Numbered from the stretch's first letter, positions 8,573 to 17,427 are shown. The stretch is 44,937 nucleotides of DNA from TWA4 sp051879215 (GCA_051879215.1 JBJELP010000088.1:1-44937), one strand, 5' to 3'. Notes: generated from the sequence alone by a model not told the origin. A program made the numbers and translations.

Positions 8573-8853
8573 ATTTCATCTCCTGTTTCTGTGTTATATT
8601 CCCATTTCCGGCTATCCACACAAAGCATATACCGTTCAGGAGGGAAATTGTCACCCTCCCCCTGAAATTGTTTTGTTCTCAGCTTTGCTCTCTGCACATC
8701 GGAAATTGGCGATCTCGCCTGAAAGATTATTTTAACATTTTTATGATAGGAAAAGCAATAGCAGAGAATAATTTCAAAGTCGATGAACTGTGACAGAGTT
8801 CACAAATTCATCGACTTTTGTTTTATCTCAGCGCCACACAGGAAAACCATTTT
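8573..8853. other. Intergenic region with one hairpin
   Basis: There is no gene in these 280 bases. AAAGTCGATGAA (8776-8787) pairs with TTCATCGACTTT (8807-8818), with TTTTGTTTT-like bases on the plus strand and weak T content on the minus strand. This probably ends the lipoprotein transcript. The promoter for the GNAT pair should lie at its left end. Confidence 0.6.
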
Positions 8854-9420
8854 CTATTCACCGTCTGCTCCATTTGCCGGATCTTCCTGCGCTCCGAAAG
8901 CCCAGTAAATGGCCATATCCTTATAATCCATTTCCAGTATGGTTGTATCATTTTCCGTCACAATGCGGAAATCCTTGGTCTGCTGTGATTTACCAGAATC
9001 GAAAGTCAGATCTGCATGAATCACTTCGTCTTCCACCGTATAGGTTCCGTACCAGCTTTCTATTCCGATAAACCCGTCCATTTTTCCATCGCTCTGAATA
9101 TCCATAGAAGCTCCCCATTCCCCATATCCGGTGAACAGAGAATCTTCAAAAGAAACAAGATCATTTTTTTCACTGTCCAGATGCCACTTGCCAACTACCT
9201 CTGCCTTTTCCGTCCGGACTGCATCCGAACTCTCTGTGGTCTGGATTTCCAACTGAACTGTTTCTGCACTTTCTGCGGTCTGAACTTCCGACTGAACTGT
9301 TTCTGTACGTTCTGTGGTCTGAATTTCCGGCTGGCTTTGTTCTTTATCCGGTCCTTTGCCGCAGGCTGCAAAACACATACACATGGATGCTGCTAATAAC
9401 ATTACAAAATATTTCTTCAT
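8854..9420 (-). CDS. Lipoprotein with repeated linker, unknown function
   Basis: The 188-residue protein begins with a signal peptide ending in a lipobox (CFAACG; the lipid-bearing Cys is near residue 20), so it should be anchored on the outer face of the membrane. Residues about 28-68 are a disordered linker built of three imperfect 14-15-residue repeats (EIQTTERTETVQ, EVQTAESAETVQ, EIQTTESSDAVR). Residues about 72-180 look like a small beta-rich domain (VVGKWHLDSEKN, WYGTYTVEDEVIHADLTF) of the kind seen in lipocalin-like or copper-resistance-type lipoproteins. This is not a firm assignment. It is a single gene. Confidence 0.75.
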   Translation of the reverse strand: MKKYFVMLLAASMCMCFAACGKGPDKEQSQPEIQTTERTETVQSEVQTAESAETVQLEIQTTESSDAVRTEKAEVVGKWHLDSEKNDLVSFEDSLFTGYGEWGASMDIQSDGKMDGFIGIESWYGTYTVEDEVIHADLTFDSGKSQQTKDFRIVTENDTTILEMDYKDMAIYWAFGAQEDPANGADGE

Positions 9421-9481
9421 ATTGTTTAATCCCCTTTCTTTTTACTTCCAATCGTTCGTTAGCTGATAGATTAAAATGATT

Positions 9482-9505
9482 CGCCATACCACAATGGATA
9501 TGGCG
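9482..9505 (-). terminator. Probable terminator of the cbiMQO/EamA unit
   Basis: CGCCATA (9482-9488) pairs with TATGGCG (9499-9505). On the minus strand an AT-rich stretch with TTTT follows. It is about 75 bp after the EamA gene. Confidence 0.5.
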
Positions 9506-9578
9506 GAATGAATGAACAGTTTTTCGTAAGCTCATTATAGCTGCCTACCGTTCGTTCGTCAATGTGAATTTCATTTTC

Positions 9579-9992
9579 TTACAGCACCATAATCAGTGTC
9601 CCTGCTCCGATGAGAACACATCCGATCAGGGACTTTACAGTAAATTCTTCATGAAGAAATACAAATGCAAGAATCAGCGTAATCACCACACTGAGTTTAT
9701 CAATGGGTACTACTTTGGACGCCGGCCCCGTCTGCAGTGCCCTGTAATAACACAGCCAGGATGCACCGGTGGCAAGACCGGAAAGGATCAGAAAAATCCA
9801 GCTTTTTCTGCTGATTTCCGAAATTCCGCTCTGAGCATGGGTAAGAAACACCATTCCCCATGCCATAAGAACCACTACCACCGTGCGGATGGCCGTTGCA
9901 AGATTGGAGTTTACTCCGTCAATGCCGATTTTGGCAAGAATCGATGTCAGTGCTGCAAAAACAGCCGACAGAACAGCAAATATAAACCACAT
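9579..9992 (-). CDS. EamA-domain (DMT superfamily) transporter, half size
   Basis: This protein of about 137 residues is a single EamA unit with five hydrophobic segments: FAVLSAVFAALTSILAKIGI at the start, the TGASWLCYYRALQTGPASKVVPIDKLS signature in the middle, and a final VIGAGTLIMVL-type helix. Such one-domain members of the drug/metabolite transporter superfamily usually work as dimers. The ATG at 9992 follows AGGTGA by 5 nt and is preferred to the GTG at 10001. The Shine-Dalgarno sequence overlaps the stop of the upstream ATPase gene, so expression is probably coupled to the metal transporter. The substrate is unknown. Confidence 0.85.
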   Translation of the reverse strand: MWFIFAVLSAVFAALTSILAKIGIDGVNSNLATAIRTVVVVLMAWGMVFLTHAQSGISEISRKSWIFLILSGLATGASWLCYYRALQTGPASKVVPIDKLSVVITLILAFVFLHEEFTVKSLIGCVLIGAGTLIMVL

Positions 9993-9997
9993 TTTTA

Positions 9998-10714
9998 TCA
10001 CCTCTGATATCGTAACGGCAGTTCCAGATGACAGGATTCCAGCAGTTCCTGATCATGCATAATTGCATCGACCGGTCCGTCTGCACGGATACCTTCTTTA
10101 TCCATAACAATGACACGATCACAGGTATCCAGAATCATATCCAGATCATGGGACGCAATCAGTTTGGTTTCCGGCAGCTGGTTCAGGTTGTTGATCAGTG
10201 TCCGCCGGTTAAAGGGGTCCAGTGCAATGGAAGGCTCATCCATCAGAATAATTTTCGGCTTCATGGCCAGAATAGTGGCAATGCAGGCCATACGCTTTTC
10301 CCCGCCGGACATTTTGTAATTTTCCTTATATTTCAGGTATGCAATCCCTGTCCGCTCCAGTGCCTCATTGACACGGTCTTCCACTTCTTCCTTTGACATG
10401 CCGTAATTTCGCGGAGCAAATGCAATATCATCATACACGGTGGGCATAAAAAGCTGGCTGTCCGAATCCTGGAACACAAAGCCCAGACTTTTCCGAATTT
10501 CCGGAAGATGCTTTTTCTCCACCTCCAGACCGCAGATTCTGATGCTGCCTTCATGGCCCACCAGACCGGTCAGCATTTTCAAAAGGGTGGACTTACCGGC
10601 TCCATTTGCACCGATCAGACCAACCCGCTCGCCTTCTGCAATGGAAAGATTCAGGTTGGAAATAATTTTATGCTCCTTGTCGTAACCAAAGGATGCATCT
10701 GTTATCTGTATCAT
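9998..10714 (-). CDS. cbiO: Metal ECF transporter ATPase
   Basis: This is an ABC ATPase of 238 residues with Walker A GANGAGKS (about 37-44), Q-loop FVFQDSDSQLF, signature MSGGEKRMACI, Walker B IILMDEPS, and a switch His in IASHDLDM. The FQDSDSQLF and FAPRNYGM stretches are typical of CbiO/EcfA-type ATPases of energy-coupling-factor transporters. It follows cbiQ closely (17 nt) and precedes EamA. Together with CbiM and CbiQ it should import cobalt or nickel. The sequence does not decide between the two metals. Confidence 0.92.
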   Translation of the reverse strand: MIQITDASFGYDKEHKIISNLNLSIAEGERVGLIGANGAGKSTLLKMLTGLVGHEGSIRICGLEVEKKHLPEIRKSLGFVFQDSDSQLFMPTVYDDIAFAPRNYGMSKEEVEDRVNEALERTGIAYLKYKENYKMSGGEKRMACIATILAMKPKIILMDEPSIALDPFNRRTLINNLNQLPETKLIASHDLDMILDTCDRVIVMDKEGIRADGPVDAIMHDQELLESCHLELPLRYQR

Positions 10715-10731
10715 GGTTTCTCCTCCAATTT

Positions 10732-11532
10732 TTATAAGAACAATCCGCCGATCAGCTCCGACAGATCAAACATTCTCAGAATCAAAAATACAACTGCCCA
10801 GATGATTATGTATGACATATCTGCCAAACCAAATGCAGTTTCTCTGGCATAATAAAAACTGCCCCGGAATCCTCTCATCTGCATACTCTGATACAAGTTC
10901 TGTGCCCGGTCCATACTGCGGATCAGAAGCTGGCCCACAAAGGAACCCCATGCGGAAAAATGCAGACCATTCTGTCCCGGTGCCCGCATGGAATAGGCAT
11001 TCATCATGGTTCCTGTTTCCTTCAGCAACAGACTGATGTATCGATAGGTGATCAGAATCTGCGTAACCAGAATATCCGGCACCTTCAGAATACTGAGCGC
11101 ATAACAAATCTGCTCAATACCTGTAGTGGATATCAGAAGGAAAGACGCCATCAGAGAAAACACCCCCTTCAGCAGCAGCGTAACAAAGGACAGCATGCCG
11201 CCTGTGATGGTCAGTGCGCCGATAGTGAGAACCGCCTCACGATCCAGCAATGGATTCCAGATGCCCACTGCACAGAGCAGCGGAAGGATAAAACGCATTT
11301 TATAAAGGCATGTTCTCATGGAAATCCCGCTTAGCTGAAACAGAATCACCGGATAAAATATCATCGGTATTAATGCACTGAGGTGATCCTTTGGAAAGGA
11401 TACCACCACAAAAATATAAAGTATCGTTACCAGCAGCTTCGCCGCCGGATGTTTTCTGTGTATCGGCGAATCCATCTTCGCCAGCATATCCATATTGGCC
11501 AGTTCCAGCATGGATGATGTCATCTGGTCCAT
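10732..11532 (-). CDS. cbiQ: Metal ECF transporter transmembrane protein
   Basis: The 266-residue membrane protein has about five helices. Cytoplasmic coupling motifs near the C-terminal half include SMRAPGQNG and SMQMRGFRG, the two Ala-Arg-Gly/Arg-Gly-type signatures that contact the ATPases in CbiQ/EcfT proteins. The N-terminal SPIHRKHPAAKLLVTILYIF resembles the usual start of CbiQ. It lies directly upstream of cbiO and is separated from cbiM by a 284-bp spacer, so it may have a second promoter. AGGGGGAA precedes the ATG. Confidence 0.92.
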   Translation of the reverse strand: MDQMTSSMLELANMDMLAKMDSPIHRKHPAAKLLVTILYIFVVVSFPKDHLSALIPMIFYPVILFQLSGISMRTCLYKMRFILPLLCAVGIWNPLLDREAVLTIGALTITGGMLSFVTLLLKGVFSLMASFLLISTTGIEQICYALSILKVPDILVTQILITYRYISLLLKETGTMMNAYSMRAPGQNGLHFSAWGSFVGQLLIRSMDRAQNLYQSMQMRGFRGSFYYARETAFGLADMSYIIIWAVVFLILRMFDLSELIGGLFL

Positions 11533-11816
11533 TTTTCTTCCCCCTATATGATTGTATTGTTTCTTGTTTTGTTTCTCGTTCTTTTTCTATCTCATTATAT
11601 CACAGGAACACACACTTCGAAAGAGTTTCTCCATAATCCACGTTAAGGCGAAACATGAATCCATGCTTCGCCTTTTCAGATTATATTATTCAATTCTTTA
11701 TAAAACCGTATTATCAGGAAAAACATTCACTTCGCAAACCGGGTCCGGTGCCAAATCGACTTTTGTCTGTCAGGATCCGTCACCAAATCGACGTTTGAGA
11801 AATCGGCTTCTGTCCG
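11533..11816. other. Spacer between cbiM and cbiQ with hairpin and repeats
   Basis: The spacer has no gene. AAGGCGAA with inner CATG (11645-11656) pairs with CATG and TTCGCCTT (11663-11674) to make a stem of about twelve pairs. At about 11739-11830 there are imperfect tandem repeats around CCAAATCGAC and CTGTCAGGATCC, which run into the cbiM stop region. The hairpin could attenuate readthrough from cbiM. Confidence 0.55.
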
Positions 11817-12857
11817 TCAGGCTCCGGCTCTTTTTTTACGGAAGAGTCCCCCCAGATAACAAAGTGCAACCGCCAGACCTGCTACAATGACAGAACCCAG
11901 AATACCGGATACGGATGTACCTGCCGGATTCTCTTCATTCGATGAAAATGCATAATCCGGAAGGAAGGAAGTTTTCTCCTGAAAGCGTCCAAAGGCTTCG
12001 GATACGGCACTGGAAATACCATAATCTTCTTCATCCAGTCCCATATTTTCCGAATAGCCGCTTTCTTTGTTTCCAAACATGGACCATTCCAGACCATCGG
12101 GATTGCTGCTGGCAAACTGAGAACCAATACCTCCGATCAGCAGTACAATCACACCCAGTGTCAATGCCGTTTTCTTCAGAGACCATTTACCCTGAACTAT
12201 ATCCTCTTTGCCGACCACTTCCAGGATTTCAGGTCTTGTTTCATAGATAAATACCAGAACAGCCGCTGTAATCAGACCTTCAATCAGACCGATTACCAGA
12301 TGAATCGGCTGCATCAGACCGACAAACCCTGCAAAAGGAAGTTCGGTAATTCCGGATGCAAGGGTCTCAACACATACTGAAAATGCCCCCAGCTGAAGGG
12401 TCAGGATACATCCCAGTACAGATGACACGATCAGTCTCAGCTTTGTATTTCCAAGTTTACTCTTCACAATCGGACGATAGATCAGGAAATACCCTAAAAA
12501 GCAGCCGTAAAATGCCATGTTCCAGACATTGGCACCAAGTGCCATCAGACCACCGTCAGCAAAGAATAATCCCTGAATCGCAAGAATTACGATCATGGAT
12601 AAGAATCCGGCATAAGGACCGAGAATTGCGGAAAGCAGCATACCTCCGCACATATGACCGCTGGATCCGGTTCCCGGAATGGTATAATTGATCATCTGAC
12701 CTGCAAATACAAATGCAGACATAACTCCCATCACCGGAATTTTTTCTGCTTCATCTTCCAGTTTTAATTTTTTGATTGAAACTCCCGCTGCTGCGCCGGA
12801 TGCAGCATACATCACTGCTGCAACGCCCGGAGCCAGAAGTGCATCTGCCATATGCAT
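11817..12857 (-). CDS. cbiM: Metal ECF substrate-binding membrane protein with PDGLE domain (CbiM-CbiN-like fusion)
   Basis: The protein has 346 residues. The mature N terminus MHMADALLAPG matches the CbiM/NikM rule that Met1-His2 bind the metal, so the start is placed at 12857, after AGGGGGAAACC, rather than at a longer upstream frame. Residues about 1-210 form the CbiM core with MINYTIPGTGSSGHMCGG, which carries further metal-ligand His residues. Residues about 235-346 add a C-terminal extension with the PDGLE motif (SSNPDGLEWSMF) and a last membrane helix before KKRAGA. PDGLE domains replace the separate CbiN/NikN subunit. No separate cbiN gene is present, which agrees with the fusion. Confidence 0.92.
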   Translation of the reverse strand: MHMADALLAPGVAAVMYAASGAAAGVSIKKLKLEDEAEKIPVMGVMSAFVFAGQMINYTIPGTGSSGHMCGGMLLSAILGPYAGFLSMIVILAIQGLFFADGGLMALGANVWNMAFYGCFLGYFLIYRPIVKSKLGNTKLRLIVSSVLGCILTLQLGAFSVCVETLASGITELPFAGFVGLMQPIHLVIGLIEGLITAAVLVFIYETRPEILEVVGKEDIVQGKWSLKKTALTLGVIVLLIGGIGSQFASSNPDGLEWSMFGNKESGYSENMGLDEEDYGISSAVSEAFGRFQEKTSFLPDYAFSSNEENPAGTSVSGILGSVIVAGLAVALCYLGGLFRKKRAGA

Positions 12858-12881
12858 AATGGTTTCCCCCTTTTTCTTACG

Positions 12882-12985
12882 ATGTACTTCTGTTTTTCCA
12901 AATAGGAAACAGCAGAAGTAACTTTCCCTGAATGAAATAAAAAATATACGAACAAAATTCATGAACAGAATTCGTCTCTGTTTTC
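12882..12985 (-). promoter_or_regulatory. Structured leader of cbiM
   Basis: Two hairpins lie between the MATE gene and cbiM. One pairs CATGAACAGA (12960-12969) with TCTGTTTTCATG (about 12976-12987). The other lies just before the ribosome binding site and pairs TACTTCTG and TTTCC with GGAAA and CAGAAGTA (about 12884-12920). I could not match a cobalamin or NiCo riboswitch. A metal-responsive role is only inferred. Confidence 0.4.
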
Positions 12986-13101
12986 ATGATTTATGAATGT
13001 ATTTTACCATCTTTCCATCATGGGTGTAAGCCCCCGTGGGGGATAAAAATTTGAGATCTGACGCGTTTCTTCTGATTACAGCACACATTTCATCCACCTG
13101 T

Positions 13102-14505
13102 TTACAGTACCCGTTTCATCCACCTGCCGTATTTCAGTCGGAAGAGAAAGATCAGTCCCCGGAAGCACAGTTCCACCGTCATAGCAATCCAGTATCCCTT
13201 TAAACCAAAAACAGGAATCAGGAAAAATGCCAGCAGAATCCGTACTCCCCACATGCTGACCAGATTCATAATACTGGGAAACAGAGTATCTCCGGCTCCC
13301 CGGAATACACCGGCACAGCAGATGGAAGCACCGTAAAGAGGCTCTGCAAACAGCTCAATCCGCAGCATCTGCGTCCCCAGAGATGCAACTGTGCCGTCTG
13401 TGGTCAGAAACTGAAATACAATGGGTGCTATCCCATACATAACCATGCCTGTAAACCCCATCAGCACCATCCCCAGAAGCACTGTCAGACGGGAAAAGGA
13501 TCGGGTCAGATCCAGCCTTTCCGCACCGAGGGTCTGTCCGATAATTGCTGTGGATGCCGATCCGATGCCATACCCCGGCATGTAGCAGAGACTCTCTGCC
13601 GTAACCGCCAGAGAATTGGCTGCCACAGCCACCGTGCCAAGGGGAGCGATCAGAAGAGTTCCTGCCACGTAGGCACTGCACAGGAAAATATGGTCCAGTG
13701 TCATGGGAACCGCAATTTTTACAGCGGTCACAACGGTTTTTCGTTTCAATTTCCAATCTCCCTTTCTGCGAAGATTCAGAATCGGAGAGCGGATCACCGT
13801 AAAATACAGCATCAGCAAACCAATCACAACTTCAGAAAGGGCAGTCCCCAAAGCAGCACCTTCCACTCCCAGTCCGGCTCCGAAAACCGTCATTTCCAGT
13901 CCGAACCCCTCCACCGTCCGGGTGGGGAAAATCAGAAAATAATTAAAAATTACATCCAGCACACATACCATTCCTGCCAGCACGCTGGGTGTTTTCATAT
14001 CACCGCTGCACTGCATCATGGCGGCGGACAGCTGTCGTATCTGTGCAAAAGGAAGACCGCACGCATAAATAAAAAAGTATCGGCCGGCATCCTCCCGGAT
14101 AGTTTCATCGGCTCCCAGAAAAACCGGAAGACCATGACTGATGCTGATGCAGAATACCATCAGCAGAAAACTGCAGCAAAACAGGATTTTCAATGCCTGA
14201 CGCAGCACATCTGCTGCCTCACTTTTTCTTCCCGCTCCCACCAGCTGGGCGACCTGCACGGAAAAACCGGATGACATACCGACACACATACCGTTCATCA
14301 GCCATGTGGTGGAAGAAACCAGACCAATGGCACCGGTTGCCGCTGCTCCGAGACTGCCCACCATTCCTGCATCAATATACTGCATGGCAATGGAGGTCAG
14401 CTGAGCCAGAATTGCCGGAAGACTCATGGACAGAACAAGAACCACCTTCTGCATGGCAGACGGATGGCTCTGTTGTAAAAAAGATTCTAATGTCAATCGT
14501 TTCAT
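13102..14505 (-). CDS. MATE family efflux transporter
   Basis: This membrane protein of about 467 residues has some twelve helices in two similar halves, as in the multidrug and toxin extrusion family. The first half begins LVLSMSLPAILAQLTSIAMQYIDAGMVGSLGAAATGA, the standard MATE signature with the Asp of helix 1-2. The second half repeats this at VAVPMTLDHIFLCSAYVAGTLLIAPLGTVAVAANS. The start at 14505 (MKRLTLESFL) is preferred because the 12 upstream residues are encoded by a tandem repeat and begin in its middle. The substrate is unknown; Na+ or H+ coupled export is usual. Confidence 0.9.
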   Translation of the reverse strand: MKRLTLESFLQQSHPSAMQKVVLVLSMSLPAILAQLTSIAMQYIDAGMVGSLGAAATGAIGLVSSTTWLMNGMCVGMSSGFSVQVAQLVGAGRKSEAADVLRQALKILFCCSFLLMVFCISISHGLPVFLGADETIREDAGRYFFIYACGLPFAQIRQLSAAMMQCSGDMKTPSVLAGMVCVLDVIFNYFLIFPTRTVEGFGLEMTVFGAGLGVEGAALGTALSEVVIGLLMLYFTVIRSPILNLRRKGDWKLKRKTVVTAVKIAVPMTLDHIFLCSAYVAGTLLIAPLGTVAVAANSLAVTAESLCYMPGYGIGSASTAIIGQTLGAERLDLTRSFSRLTVLLGMVLMGFTGMVMYGIAPIVFQFLTTDGTVASLGTQMLRIELFAEPLYGASICCAGVFRGAGDTLFPSIMNLVSMWGVRILLAFFLIPVFGLKGYWIAMTVELCFRGLIFLFRLKYGRWMKRVL

Positions 14506-14513
14506 ATTCGTAT

Positions 14514-14595
14514 CACATTTCCAACCAGTGCTTCGGGTCACATTTCCAATCGACGCTTCGGGTCACATTTCTAATCGACACTTCGGGGTTACATC
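14514..14595. repeat. 25-bp tandem repeat upstream of the MATE gene
   Basis: Three to three and a half copies start at 14514, 14539 and 14564, each of the form CACATTTCCAA, then TCGACGCTTCGGGT. The array fills the gap between the TRIC gene stop and the MATE start, and would lie in the MATE 5' leader. Confidence 0.85.
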
Positions 14596-15206
14596 GCCTT
14601 CGGCAGATTCCAACGGTAATATGCTGCAGAAACCCGGATCAGAATGATCAGACAGGAACTGACCACAATTGCCGCACTGCTTCGAATATGTCCCCGTACC
14701 ATCAGGTAATAAAGCCCGGCTCCCGCCAGTGATGCACAGGCATATATATTTTTTGTCAGAATCACCGGTTTCTGGCAGGAGAAAATGTCGCGAAGAAGAC
14801 CGCCCCCCACACCGGTAAGAACACCCATAAATATAGAAAATGCTGCGTACTGACCATATCCGCAACGGATTGCCTGATTCACGCCGATACAGGAAAATAA
14901 ACCCAGACCGATGGCATCTGTCAGATTCAATACCCATTGAAAAATCTGATAAGGAACAAATTTCTTTTTCAATCGAATAAAAAGAAAAACCAGAAGAGAA
15001 GTAACTGCTGCCACAGTAAGATATCCATTGCCGCGGAACATATTGGGCGGCAGCAGTCCAAGCATCAGATCCCTCATGCAGCCTCCTCCCAGTGCAGTCA
15101 CCACCCCGAGAACCAGAATGCCAAAAAGATCCATTCCACATTTTACCGCCGCCATGGCTCCGGAAATTGCAAATGCTACGGTTCCTAGTATCTCACAAAA
15201 AAACAT
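14589..15206 (-). CDS. TRIC-type cation channel family protein (UPF0126/YicG-like)
   Basis: The protein of about 205 residues has seven hydrophobic segments in two related halves. Each half carries the family signature with a glycine triplet and Arg-Asp: TALGGGCMRDLMLG in the first and TGVGGGLLRDIF in the second. These kink helices and line the pore in prokaryotic trimeric intracellular cation channels. The ATG at 15206 fits AGGAT better than the one 3 nt upstream. It precedes the MATE gene, separated by the 25-bp repeats. A physiological role in potassium or counter-ion flow is inferred from the family. Confidence 0.88.
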   Translation of the reverse strand: MFFCEILGTVAFAISGAMAAVKCGMDLFGILVLGVVTALGGGCMRDLMLGLLPPNMFRGNGYLTVAAVTSLLVFLFIRLKKKFVPYQIFQWVLNLTDAIGLGLFSCIGVNQAIRCGYGQYAAFSIFMGVLTGVGGGLLRDIFSCQKPVILTKNIYACASLAGAGLYYLMVRGHIRSSAAIVVSSCLIILIRVSAAYYRWNLPKAM

Positions 15207-15328
15207 CATATCCTGACAAAAAATCCTTTCCCCAATAATCGTAATAACTGTTAATAATCTGTATAACCGTCAATAATTTGTATTATTTGAGTTGCATAAC
15301 CTCTATTATTTATATTATTTGATCTGCA

Positions 15329-16717
15329 TTATCTGTTCTTCGCTTTTTCTTCTTTTACCAGTCCTGCCACAACACCGGAAAGCATAATTAATGCAATCAG
15401 GTTTGGTATAGCCATCAGACCGTTAAAGGTTTCCGCAATATCCCACATCAGACCAAGGTTCATGGTTGCACCCACGATGGAAACCAGTGAATATGCCACC
15501 AGAAACGGTTTAACCGAACCGGATTTAAACACGAATTCTATACATCGGGAGCCGTATAATCCCCAGCCGATGATAGTGGAAAATGCAAAACAACACATGG
15601 CGCATGCGGTGAAAACAGATACCCAGCTGCCATAGGTGGCCGTAAATCCGGCAATGGTCAGTTCTGCACCGGCCGCCTGTCCGAACCCAACCGGAATCCC
15701 GCTGCAGAGAATAACCAGTGCAGTCAGGGTACAGATGACAATAGTATCCATAAAGACTTCAAAAATACCAAAATATCCCTGCTGAACTGCATTATCCGTA
15801 TCCGAACATGCATGGGCAATGGAACCGGTACCCAGACCGGCTTCATTGGAAAAAATACCTCTGGAAACACCCTTTTTCAGACTGATGAACATGCTGCCGA
15901 TCACACCTCCTGTCACACCGGCAGGAGTAAATGCACCCTTGAAAATGCTGACAAAAACAGCAGGTACGTTTTGAATATTCAGCAGGATGACACCCAGCGC
16001 CAGAAGTATGTAAAGAACCGCCATAAAGGGAACCAGCCGTTCTGTCACCTGACCGATTCGTTTCACACCGCCCAGAAGAACCACTGCAACCAGACAGGCA
16101 ATACCGATTCCGATGATCAGATTCAGTCTTGGAAGCTGAGATTCAGTTACCAGATTAAAGCTCAAAAGAGCCGTATTCACAGAACTGATAATGGTATTCA
16201 CCTGTGTGGCGTTACCGGTACCGAAAACAGTCAGCACACCAAAAATAGCATAAAGAACTGCCATCCATTCCCAATTTTTGCCCAGACCATTTTTAATATA
16301 GTACATGGGACCGCCGATATATTCACCCTTTTCATTCTTCTCACGGTAATGAATGGCCAGTGTCACTTCTGCAAACTTGGTACACATGCCAAGGAAAGCA
16401 GAACACCACATCCAGAAAACCGCACCCGGTCCGCCGATTGCCACTGCACCGGCCACACCGGCAATATTCCCGGTACCCACCGTTCCCGCCAATGCGGTAC
16501 ACACAGCCTGGAAAGGACTCATGGCGCCTTCACCGGCTTTTTTCCGGTCAAATACCTTTCCAATGGTACATTTCATTGCCGTCTTAAAACTTGTAATCTG
16601 CAGAAATCCGGTGCGGAATGTCAGAAGCAGACCGGTACCAATAATGCAGATCATCGCCGGAATTCCCCAGATAAAGTTATTCACGGCAGAGTTCACTTGT
16701 GTAATCAGTTCAATCAT
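15329..16717 (-). CDS. Alanine/glycine:cation (Na+) symporter, AGCS family
   Basis: The 462-residue membrane protein carries the AGCS hallmarks: NFIWGIPAMICIIGTGLLLTFRTGFLQ at the start, SPFQAVCTALAGTVGTGNIAGVAGAVAIGGPGAVFWMW, the GGPMYYIKNGL motif, and FSNEAGLGTGSIAHA. These match the alanine transporter family (AgcS/DagA), which imports alanine or glycine with Na+. AAGGGGAA lies before the ATG. The divergent array B lies upstream in the probable promoter-distal region. It looks monocistronic. The exact amino acid is inferred. Confidence 0.93.
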   Translation of the reverse strand: MIELITQVNSAVNNFIWGIPAMICIIGTGLLLTFRTGFLQITSFKTAMKCTIGKVFDRKKAGEGAMSPFQAVCTALAGTVGTGNIAGVAGAVAIGGPGAVFWMWCSAFLGMCTKFAEVTLAIHYREKNEKGEYIGGPMYYIKNGLGKNWEWMAVLYAIFGVLTVFGTGNATQVNTIISSVNTALLSFNLVTESQLPRLNLIIGIGIACLVAVVLLGGVKRIGQVTERLVPFMAVLYILLALGVILLNIQNVPAVFVSIFKGAFTPAGVTGGVIGSMFISLKKGVSRGIFSNEAGLGTGSIAHACSDTDNAVQQGYFGIFEVFMDTIVICTLTALVILCSGIPVGFGQAAGAELTIAGFTATYGSWVSVFTACAMCCFAFSTIIGWGLYGSRCIEFVFKSGSVKPFLVAYSLVSIVGATMNLGLMWDIAETFNGLMAIPNLIALIMLSGVVAGLVKEEKAKNR

Positions 16718-16861
16718 ATTATTTCCCCTTAAGTTTTTTTATCATTTTCGGATACCCATAAGATCAGGTTTTTGGGCCTGACATTTTTATATTCTACTAT
16801 AAAAAAGGCATATTCGTAAAGACAATTTCCACAGGAAGCCGAACAGAAAAAAAAATGTACT

Positions 16862-17352
16862 TTGGCTAAATATTACCTGACTGATATTAATATATCCAAA
16901 TCAGGTGCTGACATCCTGTCGGTGGCCGGTCGTTTGGTTAAAACCAGTGGATATCTCAATGAATTATCCAAAATTGAGACTGATGTCCTGGCGATGACCG
17001 GGCGTTTGGTTAAAATCGGTGGATATCTCAATGAATTATCCAAATCTGACTCTGTTTTCCTGGCGATGACCGAGCGTTTGGTTAAAATCGGTGGATATCT
17101 CAATGAATTATCCAAATCTGACTCTGTTTTCCTGGCGATGGCCGGACGTTTGGTTAAAACCAATAGATGGCTCAATGAATTATCCAAAATCCCTTGGGAA
17201 TACTTGCAAAATATCTGATATTTGCTTTCTGCTGCTTATTCTTTGGCTAAATATTACCTGATCGATATTAAGATATCCAAATCCGAGGCTGTTTTCCTGG
17301 CGGTGACCAGTCGTTTGGTTAAAACCAGTGGATATCTCAATGAATTATCCAA
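16862..17352. repeat. Phased TTGG/CCAA array B (7 modules)
   Basis: TTGG starts at 16862, 16934, 17006, 17078, 17150, 17243 and 17315. CCAA starts exactly 34 bp after each (16896, 16968, 17040, 17112, 17184, 17277, 17349). The steps are 72, 72, 72, 72, 93 and 72 bp. Half-sites read TTGGTTAA or TTGGCTAA, and TATCCAAA. Because 72 is a multiple of 3, a 118-residue frame with 24-residue repeats stays open on the plus strand and similar frames stay open on the minus strand. I regard these as by-products. The array lies between the thiD terminator and the upstream side of the AGCS gene. Confidence 0.92.
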
Positions 17353-17379
17353 CTTGTCCGGGGAATGGTGAATAAATGG

Positions 17380-17427
17380 AAAAAATGCTGCTGTACAGGT
17401 GATTGAACAATTCACATGTACAGCAGC
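17380..17427 (-). terminator. Intrinsic terminator of the GH1-HAD-thiD operon
   Basis: GCTGCTGTACA (17387-17397) pairs perfectly with TGTACAGCAGC (17417-17427). On the minus strand TTTTTT follows the stem (17380-17385). Confidence 0.85.

Noticed and set aside
12858..13060. Cobalamin or NiCo riboswitch upstream of cbiM
   Set aside because: I could not find the conserved core of either class; only generic hairpins are visible.
15812..16732. 306-residue plus-strand frame opposite the AGCS gene
   Set aside because: It is a shadow of a well-supported membrane transporter gene, with no ribosome binding site and a His/Thr/Ser-rich composition without family features.
16862..17218. 118-residue plus-strand frame with 24-residue repeats, and similar minus-strand frames
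   Set aside because: Frames stay open because the repeat period (72 bp) is divisible by 3. There is no ribosome binding site, and the same half-site rule exists in arrays A and C where the period is not 3n.
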